From Antilocapra americana (taxonomy: Eukaryota > Chordata > Mammalia > Artiodactyla > Antilocapridae), in contig ML660774.1 in the NCBI GenBank assembly GCA_007570785.1, positions 5,325,433 through 5,389,432 of the forward strand: a stretch of 64,000 nt of DNA, in the 5' to 3' direction. Both the position numbers and the translations under genes were made by a program. Every line of letters starts with the position of its first letter. Positions within the stretch are counted from its first letter, which is position 1. Below are positions 56,501-64,000 of the stretch, piece after piece. A model generated the notes under the pieces. It saw only the letters and a list, made by a program, of their open reading frames with translations, ran no database searches and had not been told where the DNA came from.

Positions 56501-58564
56501 GTATAGAGTTTAGTATATGCTTCCAGTTGTTTCTGTGCATATACGAACACGTGTGTGCACGTGTGTATTTTTTAAGCGAAATTCTCCTCCATGTGTTATT
56601 CTGGTTTCTGAGCTTATTACTGAATTTAATGGTGAATGTGTTGGTTGCTAAAGCTCACCAAGGACATTATATGAAATATTTTAAGTGATTTATATGAACT
56701 TCATTAGACAATTAATAACTTGTATCCAATAGAAATCTTCGTGGGGAAAACTAATTTAACTTTTGTATCTCACAGCTCTGTGAGAAGATCAGCACCAGTA
56801 CAAATGCTCTTGGCATGCTTCATCTACATACCCAGTGGTCACGGACTTTCAATGGCTTAGTGTGTGTGAGAAAGTCATTTTCCCCTTTAAAAATAGAAGG
56901 AAGAGAGAAAAACTGGCCAAGGGCTAATTTGCAATTCAAAGAAAAGTATATTGTTATGTAAGAAGATAGAATAAGATATTTTCATTGCTTTCTGATTTTC
57001 AGCTTGTTCCTTGTTAACTGTACATGTGTTACAAACTCCAGTCCCACCATGGGAAAAGCCCATTTTTGAATTTTACAACCATCTTCTTTTTTTGTAAAAG
57101 ACCATGTAGCGACCGACGACCTATTAAACTAATGTCAAGATTCTGGAGAGGTGGTTCTAACAGAGATGCCATCCGTCACCTCTTAAGACTGTTTGTGACG
57201 TAAACGTCAGTGTGCCAGGGAAAAAGCTTTGGGTTGTCTGGAAAAGACTCCAGAAGCTCAGGGCTGAAACATTCAATAACTTCACGGTTGTATTGAAGAG
57301 GCTGTTTTTGCAGGGCTGTGAGTTTAGTTGGCTTTGGATTTGTTTTGGAGAATAGCAAACAGCTTTGAAATGTCTTAGTATTTAGATAAGGCAGATATCT
57401 TCGTGTATAAAGCTAGTTATATTCTATGCATTTCAGTAGCACTAAAGATGGCAAAGAAACATTTGAGAAGAATAAAGCTCGTTAACAGCAGAACTGCCCA
57501 TGCAGAGGATGGGTATGCTCAGATTCTGGAGATCCTGGCTGTAGGATGAGGTCATCAGAGCTGTGATACTTGCTTCTACAGATAATTTCAGGGAGCTACT
57601 TCCAAATTTTCAGAAGTTACTTTTATGAATACTTTTAAGAAAGTTATTTTTTGAGAGTCCCCCTTTACCTACTACGTTGACTGGTAACATGAAAAAAACA
57701 GGTAAAGCAGTGTTAAAAGAAGTAGCTTCACAGAGTCAATCTCATATCCCAGTGTAATAAATTATATAACGTACTAAAGAGTGTTAAGATACTATAGTAG
57801 TAATCCTATAATTGGAGCAACTGTCTACAATAACAGTATAAAAAAATAATAATTTTTTTTCCTGAAATTTAGCCCCAACTCTGAAATGGTTCTGTTAAAA
57901 AAAATTTTTAAAAGTCACCTACTTTTCAAATAAATGTTATTTGTTATCCATAGGGCTGCTCTTTGAGTGTAGCTTTGGCACTAACAAATGAGCAAATTAT
58001 TCTTACATATTATCTATAACATAGAAAAGCAAATCAAGATGCTGAACTCAAAATATAATATTGATAACCCTAAAAAATTATCAGTTACTGGATTATAATG
58101 TTTATCCCGATGCTGGGAAATAGTGAATAAAATGTGTTATCTAGAGCTTAATTAGTGTATTTTTAAGATAGTCACTTATTCAATAATGAATGAATAAATG
58201 TATCCAAGTCTGTGCCAAAGTTTTAGGCACTGATCTGGATATTCAATATTGTAAGCTAGGAGTTGTACTGTAAAACTCTGAGTATTTTTCAAACAAAACC
58301 TTCCAGAACTCCAGCACAGAAATAAATGTTGCCCTTCAGAGAATCATCACCTTTGGGAGGTGTGGGCTGTTCCAGCCATCTTCTGTCACAGCCAGGTTAG
58401 GTGACATGCAGAACCCCCTCTAATGGATGTAGTCACCCCATGTTTGCATCTCAGCATTTTCAGTTAGACATTGTCTTAATTTTAACTCTAAACGTTTAGG
58501 TTTTTCAAACAACACATTTACTTCTTTTGGTCTTTTCATCTTTATTTTCATTTAAGAAAATAAT
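56501..58564. other. SINE-free DNA with a CpG-retaining patch
   Basis: No gene or young repeat. Bases 57105-57290 hold seven or more CpGs in an otherwise AT-rich area, including a CRE-like palindrome listed separately. Confidence 0.45.
57196..57209. promoter_or_regulatory. Paired CRE half-sites (candidate)
   Basis: TGACGTAAACGTCA holds TGACGT and its inverse ACGTCA separated by AA. TGACGTAA alone resembles an ATF/CREB or ATF-C/EBP site. There is no promoter context. Confidence 0.35.
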
Positions 58565-58646
58565 TTTTTTTCTGAAAATAATTGCCTATGAAAAGTATCT
58601 TTATAATTTTTTCTGAAGATAATTGGCAACCAAAAGTATCTTTTAA
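58565..58646. repeat. Imperfect 41-base tandem duplication
   Basis: TTTTTCTGAARATAATTG followed by AAAGTATCTTT occurs twice, with CTGAA at 58572 and 58613. Confidence 0.75.
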
Positions 58647-58944
58647 TATTTTTTTACTTTTTTCTAAACCTCCTTTACTCATGAAAAAACTAATTGAATT
58701 ACAATATGCCTGCATTAATGTCCATCTACCATTAGTTTCCTATTTCTCAAACTGAACGTACTGTGTAACCAGCTCTGAGACCCAGAAGTAGATCAGATGA
58801 GCATTTCAAGCCCTGTATGCTCCTTTTCAGTCAGTAGCTCTCATGTTCTAAGTCACTGTTTTCTTGATTTTCAATATCATAGATTAGTTTTATCTGATTT
58901 GTATTTTATAAGGGAAGATAAGTGCATAGGCTTTCTTGTATTTA
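58647..58944. other. Unassigned AT-rich DNA
   Basis: Nothing recognised. Confidence 0.45.
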
Positions 58945-58978
58945 ATTTTTTTTTAATTTTTACTGGAATATAGTTGGC
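58945..58978 (-). mobile_element. Stub of an old L1 3' end (minus)
   Basis: TTTTTTTTAATTTTTACTGG followed by AATATAGTTG matches the last bases of the artiodactyl L1 3' UTR. A Bov-tA follows at once. Confidence 0.55.
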
Positions 58979-59186
58979 AAAGCAATAAAGGATCTGCCTC
59001 TCAGTGCAGAAGACACAGGAGACGTGGGCTCAATCCCTGGGTCAGGAAAAATCCCCTGGAGGAGGAAATGACAGCCCACTCTAGTATTCTTGCCTGGAAA
59101 ATCCAATGGACAGAGGAGCCCTGTGGGCTACAGTCCACAAGGTCATAAGAGTCGGAACAGCTGAGTGACTGAGCACACAAGCACCC
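58979..59186 (+). mobile_element. Bov-tA SINE (plus)
   Basis: GCAATAAAGGATCTGCCTCT, then GTGGGCTCAATCCCTGGGTC, TATTCTTGCCTGGAAAATCC and GAGCCCTGTGGGCTACAGTC, running to GAGTGACTGAGCACAC. Confidence 0.93.
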
Positions 59187-60030
59187 ATCATATCACGTGT
59201 TCTAACTCTCATGCACGCACACTTCCTGACCATGGCGGGTTGTTTCAGCCAGCCCTCCCGTCAAAGCTAGAGCTAAGCCTCCACTGAAAACCTCCACAGT
59301 TAATTTTGAGGATCCACAAATTGCTCCAATCACTAAATTTTTTTTTCTGAGTAAAAACTGCCAACATAACAATCCAATCACCTGCTGTTATTTTGGAATC
59401 AGTACATTCTTTGTAGGATAAGGGAGTAGGCACCAACACCCTGCTTCCAGATGATGGACATGTGTGAAGATAAATAATGAAGAATTGCATTTTTACAGCA
59501 GTTAAGTGCCATACCTGACAATCTCACGGCTACATGGAATCTTTAATAACTAAATGATACTAAATGAAATAATGTTTAATTAGAAAATTCTATTAAAATA
59601 TCATGAGCTGTTTACTTAAGTCTGCAGAGACAGTGCATATACTCAGACACATCTATCCTTTTTTTTTAATTCAAAGAATTCACAATATCAATGTGGAGGT
59701 CTTGAAATAGACACGGTTTGGTGATGCTCATTGTTTTTACAGGGTTGAGAGGTTAATATTACCCTCATATGTGAGTATAGGGAAGTATTCGTGTCTTTCT
59801 TTGAGCAAGTGGTCAGAGTGTTGCTGAGCCTCATTGAATTGGCACGTCATAGTGACGACCCCTTAATCCTGAAGGGGGTTCAGACATGGGAAGGGATCAG
59901 GAAAGAGGAAGGGGAAGTGGATGGAAATGAGCTATTTTCACAAAGTGTAAATGGGGAAGTCCTGGGACAGCTGACACAGGAAAATCGAAGAAAACCGGTG
60001 CCTGGCGGTAACTCTTCTACATGCTGTGGA
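59187..60030. other. Unassigned intergenic DNA
   Basis: No gene or named repeat recognised. The open frame at 59791-60150 runs into the following CHR SINE and is not coding. Confidence 0.45.
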
Positions 60031-60198
60031 GGGACTTCCCTGGAGATCCAGGGGTTAAGATTTCCCCTTCCCGTGCAGGGGGTGTGGGTTCGATCCCCAG
60101 TCGAGGAGCTAAGACCCCACATGCCTCGTGGCCAAAAGACCAAACCATAAAACAGAAGCAATATTGTAATCTATTCAATAAAGACTTTAAAAAAAAAT
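60031..60198 (+). mobile_element. CHR-type SINE, full layout
   Basis: GGGACTTCCCTGGAGATCCA, then GGTGTGGGTTCGATCCCCAG, GACCCCACATGCCTCGTGGC and CAGAAGCAATATTGTAATCT, then the terminal CAATAAAGACTTTAAAA. It is the best-preserved CHR copy in the window. Confidence 0.93.
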
Positions 60199-60492
60199 GA
60201 TCCACGTCCAAAAAATAATCTTTTAAAAAATCATGTGGTTAAATGATTGAAGGAATGAGTATATGAATGAAATTGAGGTTCATGGAGAGAAAATGTCAGC
60301 AGGGGTACCAGAACATCTGCAAGTTCGGGCCTTCTCGCCTCTGAAACAGGAATCTCGCCAGCTCCTGGTTGTTTTCTGCTCTTTTACTACCTAAGGTATA
60401 AAACTAAGGGAGACTGAATCTTGAAAAACAAAGTTGAAGGGAAATCGCGGAGATTATCTAATCCTTACCATTTCTCCAAGGAAAAGCACATC
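60199..60492. other. Short unassigned stretch
   Basis: Nothing recognised. Confidence 0.45.
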
Positions 60493-60507
60493 CAAACTGT
60501 CATAATT

Positions 60508-61054
60508 TTTTTTTTAATTTTCTTGACTTTATTGTGTTGGTTTTGCCATACATTGACATGAAACTGCCATGGGTATACATATGCTCCCCCTCCAAAATCC
60601 CCCTCCCTCCTCCCTCCCGATTCCCTCCCGCTGGGTCATCTCGGTGCACCAGCCCCGAGCATCAACCCTGGGCTGGTGATTGATTTCACATATGATAATT
60701 AACATGTTTCAATGCCATTCTCCCATATCATCCCACCCTTGCCCTCTTCCGCAGAGTCCACGAATCTATTCTATACATCTGCGTTTCTTTTGCTGTCTCG
60801 CATGCAGGGTTCTCGTTATCATCTTTTTAAATTCCATATATATGCGTTAGTATACTGTATTGTTGTTTTCCCTTCTGGCTTACTTCACTCTGGATAATAG
60901 GCTCCAGTTCTGACCACCTGAGTAGAACAGGATATGGAAGCAACCTAGATGCCCATCAACTGACGAATGGATAAGAAAGCTGTGGTACATATACACAATG
61001 GAATATTACTCAGCATTAAAAAAAATTCATTTGAATCAGTTCTACTCAGGTGGA
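60508..61054 (-). mobile_element. Young L1 with 5' inversion (twin priming)
   Basis: The 3' part is on the minus strand: a T-run, then 3' UTR and ORF2 end, up to about 60928. From about 60929 to 61054 the upstream ORF2 part continues on the plus strand (GATATGGAAGCAACCTAGAT, then AATGGAATATTACTCAGCAT). One 15-base target-site duplication with one mismatch, CAAACTGTC[A/G]TAATT, flanks the whole unit at 60493-60507 and 61055-61069. The two parts therefore came from a single insertion. A 15-base overlap is present in both parts as an inverted repeat (60914-60928 and 61039-61053). Confidence 0.95.
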
Positions 61055-61069
61055 CAAACTGTCGTAATT

Positions 61070-62104
61070 AAGTTTAAATAAATAAATGGATGGAAGAATG
61101 AAAGAATGACCTGGAGGACCAGGTTAGAAGGACACCTGCAGTAGCATAGGCCTCACACTCAGGAAGATATTCATATAGAGTCCGATCTGTTAAGTTCAGT
61201 CCTGCCTATCATCTGGATCCTCTGAAACAGAGATTCTATACTCAGAACACTTGTGATTCTTCATATCCTTGGAGGCCACTTCAAAACTGCCCTCTATGAA
61301 ACCCCTCTGAAAATTGTGTTCTCTTTATTGTCAACCTCTTGGGTTGACTGGCATCTCAGTTAAAAAAAAAATAGCTTCACACAAACACACATCTTAGTTT
61401 TGCATTCTGTTGCTTTATTTTCCTTCGGGGAGAAAATCATGTCCCTACCTCCCTTAATCCCTGTAAGACCCTATCTCTCTTATCTCTGGTCATTTGGAAA
61501 CTAATTCAACCTATAGAAAGTCCCCATGCTATGGCAGCCAGCATCTTCTGGGCTGTTAGTGTTTATTAAAACCGATCAGGTTTTCTTAAAACAAGGCTCA
61601 ATCTTTAAAACCAATTAGTTATCACCTTACAGCAAGACTGGTTCTTTTTTTACTTGACAGTTCAAAGTCTAACCAGCCCCTTCCTCAGTGCTGCAGAAAA
61701 GCTCTTTCTCTGAAATTTAGTCTTTAGGGCATCCATTGATTCACCGAGATCCTGGTTCAAGGTCAAAAGAAGTGCATAGGAAACCAAAGCCCTCCTTTTT
61801 CCCCTGTGCAGTTCTCATAAATAAGCCCTGTCCATCCGTCTACCATGAGCTGGGGGAGGCACAGGTGGGTCCACTGGTGCATTTCAGGTCTCATCACAGA
61901 CAAGGGTACATGTCCTTGGAAATTGTTTTGCCTACTTTCCACCTGAATTTAAGAAAGGAGACACTGGGAGATGGGGAAACAGTAGGGATTGGAGATGTTT
62001 TGATTTCCTTGGTACACATGATACCTTTGTCTTTGCACCTCAATCCTATAAGCAGTAGCAATATTTTTACGGGACTTCTCATCTTCAATAAATTGTATAA
62101 CAGT
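61070..62104. other. Unassigned intergenic DNA
   Basis: No gene or named repeat recognised. The plus-strand open frame at 61736-62110 has no recognisable domain. Confidence 0.45.
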
Positions 62105-62245
62105 AATTAATTCTCACAGCATCCATTTGACTAAAGCATTATTATCCCTGTATTATAGAGGAGAAAACTGATTTGCCAAACCCCACAAAGAAACTCAATG
62201 TCGGAGGAAGGATTACCGCTCAGGAGGGTCTAGAAGTCTAATCTC
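62105..62245 (-). mobile_element. Degraded MIR (minus)
   Basis: CATTATTATCCCTGTATTAT, then AGAGGAGAAAACTGATTTGC and AATGTCGGAGGAAGGATTAC resemble the reverse-complement MIR core and B-box side. Confidence 0.6.
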
Positions 62246-63017
62246 AGCTCCGAGATGCTTTTTTTATTTTTAATTTTTTTTCCTGTAGGAGCAGATGCAG
62301 TGGGGATTTATCAGGTAAATTCACCAAGGGTATGTGAACGTGGAAGGCAGCTCTGTCCTGGCTGTGTCTTTGTGACCATCTGACCAATTTAAGCTGATTA
62401 GATGTAGTGAGTTTTCACAGAATCCTGTCAACAAAGATATAAAAACATGGGATGAATTATTACATGGTGAACATAACCAAAAATGTTGGTCTACCCACAG
62501 CCACATAAATCCAGTCAAGGTGTAGGCTTATTATTTATTGAATAGACTCATTGTTTTGCAAAGATTGGGCAGACTAAGATATTTAATTCACATTCTTTCC
62601 CATAATAACAATTCATTTATCTGTAGGCCATTAATCTCAGAATTCAACACTGTAATTCAGCCAAGAGTCAGGAAATTAGCAAAAGCAAAGTCCCAGCAGT
62701 CTAAAAATATTTTCCCAAATTCCGTAACCCAGGAATGCCTTGTTGACGTGCGTTGCTCATTAAAAAACTCTGCAGAGTTGATTTACTACAGGGCTAGGAC
62801 CCAGTGATAATAGACTTGCACCAGATTCACAGGTAAAGAACCAGATAAAATGAGACTAGGGCAAAGCTGCCAGAGAGCAGCGCATGGAACTCCACAGCTG
62901 ACCCTTGAGCTCAAGGGCAGAAACAAGAATTCTAATAAACACATTAAAAACTAAAAAATCTTGTCAGTCTTAGACCAATAGTCTCCTACACAAACAAGCC
63001 ATTTAAACACTGTGTGT
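62246..63017. other. Unassigned intergenic DNA
   Basis: Nothing recognised. Confidence 0.45.
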
Positions 63018-63120
63018 AGTATTCTTGCCTGGATAATCCAATGGACAGAGACCTGGTTGGCTATAGATCATGGGGTCGCAAAAGAGTCAGAGACGACTTA
63101 GCGACTGAGCACACGCACGT
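63018..63120 (+). mobile_element. Bov-A unit (truncated SINE, plus)
   Basis: It begins at GTATTCTTGCCTGGATAATC, inside the Bov-A unit, and runs through GGGGTCGCAAAAGAGTCAGA to GCGACTGAGCACACGC. Confidence 0.92.
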
Positions 63121-63174
63121 GCAATCTTTCAGGACAGGACTGCACGATAGCTACTTTAATGATTACTGTTATAA

Positions 63175-63650
63175 CGGTAAACCTGAATATTTATTTGGTG
63201 AATATTTGTTGAACCCCTGGCCTGTGACAATGAGTAAGACAATGCCGTCATGGAGTTTGTAGTCTAGAGAGGAGAAAGGTCAGTATAAAAGAATGTGCAT
63301 TATCAAGTGATTTCGGCCTGAGAGAAGGGCTGGGGGTGAGATCAACAGACAATGACTAGGGGGTGTCCTTTCAGATGCAGGGGTTGAAAGTGTGAGATTT
63401 GTAGGTACCTGTGATGAAGGGTGGGATGGAGCCAGCCATGCCATGGACCAGGGGGCAAGCATCCCACACCTGGAGGGAGGCTCCCTGGGAGGTTTGTTCC
63501 CAAGGAGTGAGAGGGGATGGGAAGAATGAATTTGGGGGCAGCAGTCAGCTCCCACGGGGACTGGAAAGGCTTTTAAACTGGGGAGGGACCAGGTCTGATT
63601 TAAACTTGTAAAAAAGGATTAATTCTGAGCTGGGCCGTGATCAGGTGTCA
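63175..63650 (+). mobile_element. Ancient L1M/HAL1-like 3' region (plus)
   Basis: GAATATTTGTTGAACCCCTG, then ATGCCGTCATGGAGTTTGTA and GGCTTTTAAACTGGGGAGGG, followed by a degraded ACCAGGTCTGATTTAAAC, follow the mammal-wide 3' region also seen at 32430 and 38560. Confidence 0.55.
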
Positions 63651-63774
63651 GAGAGGAAATGACTTTAAGCAGGGTGGAGCTGGAGTTCAGTATCCCGATG
63701 AAAACAGAACAGTCTTTCTGACAATAAGAGCAGCTGAACCAAAGCGCCCCCCACCCCACCCCGTGCCCCTGCCG

Positions 63775-63960
63775 AGCACAGAGCATGTGCCAGGACCCTG
63801 GCCCTGTCCATCCCCCTGCACCCTAAGAGAGAGAAGCCCCACCATCATCATCCCATCAAGCAGTTCAGGAAGACGTAGTTGAGGGAGGTTCAGATTTCCA
63901 CCCGGGGTCTCACTGCTAATACACGATATAGCTGGGTCTTGGAGCAGAGCTGATTTGCTC
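63775..63960 (-). mobile_element. Degraded MIR (minus)
   Basis: GAGCATGTGCCAGGACCCTG, then CACCATCATCATCCCATCAA and GAGCTGATTTGC landmarks suggest a minus-strand MIR, heavily diverged. Confidence 0.4.
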
Positions 63961-64000
63961 CAGAGTTCACATTTTTAGACATGATATTATTTTCAGAAAA

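Noticed and set aside
1..64000. A novel multi-gene system (defence, biosynthetic or viral)
   Set aside because: All long open frames trace to retrotransposons, antisense shadows or chance. No endogenous retroviral gene was recognised and nothing resembles an operon or gene cluster.

Overview
The window is non-coding DNA from a ruminant (bovid-type) nuclear genome. Three sets of repeats show this: about 20 copies or fragments of the tRNA-Glu-derived SINE Bov-tA/Bov-A, two 3' ends of the RTE LINE BovB, and five 5'-truncated copies of the young bovine-type L1. Older cetartiodactyl CHR-type SINEs, artiodactyl L1 3' ends and mammal-wide MIR, L2, MER5 and L1M/HAL1-like relics lie beneath them. Cattle, sheep, goat and their relatives cannot be told apart by eye. 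I find no protein-coding gene, rRNA, tRNA, CRISPR array or bacterial or viral system. The only open frames I can assign are broken pieces of L1 ORF2.

Layout. 1-13 kb: mixed unique DNA with Bov-tA copies, a CHR SINE split by a Bov-tA, a GC- and CpG-rich block ending in an A21 run (about 7.86-8.19 kb), an inverted Bov-tA pair (8.9-9.3 kb) and a young truncated L1 (12.06-13.06 kb). 13-28 kb: a BovB end, then a stretch almost free of ruminant SINEs. It holds a cluster of three same-orientation MIRs (15.8-16.8 kb), short candidate regulatory motifs, hairpins and a (TA)n tract. 28-35 kb: alternating Bov-tA, CHR and L1M/HAL1-like relics and an L2 3' end. 35-41 kb: SINE-poor, with one weak exon-like piece. 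41-50 kb: the densest retrotransposon region. A young L1 abuts an old L1 there, and one MIR has been broken by two Bov-A/Bov-tA SINEs and a 2.4 kb L1 that carries the reverse-transcriptase core of ORF2. 50-64 kb: AT-rich unique DNA with scattered Bov-tA copies, a MER5A, a BovB fragment, a CHR SINE and a twin-primed (5'-inverted) L1 at 60.5-61.05 kb with clear target-site duplications.

The biology here is insertion history. BovB supplied the machinery for Bov-tA/Bov-A, and L1 supplied it for its own copies. The nesting order gives relative ages: MIR, L2 and L1M relics, then CHR and artiodactyl L1, then Bov-tA, BovB and young L1. The best items for a second look are the twin-primed L1, the three-times-interrupted MIR, the CpG-rich block with an A-tail, and a few short regulatory-like motifs in SINE-poor DNA. 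All family assignments were made by eye from remembered consensus patterns. Boundaries are good to a few bases where target-site duplications are given and to about 10-30 bases elsewhere.
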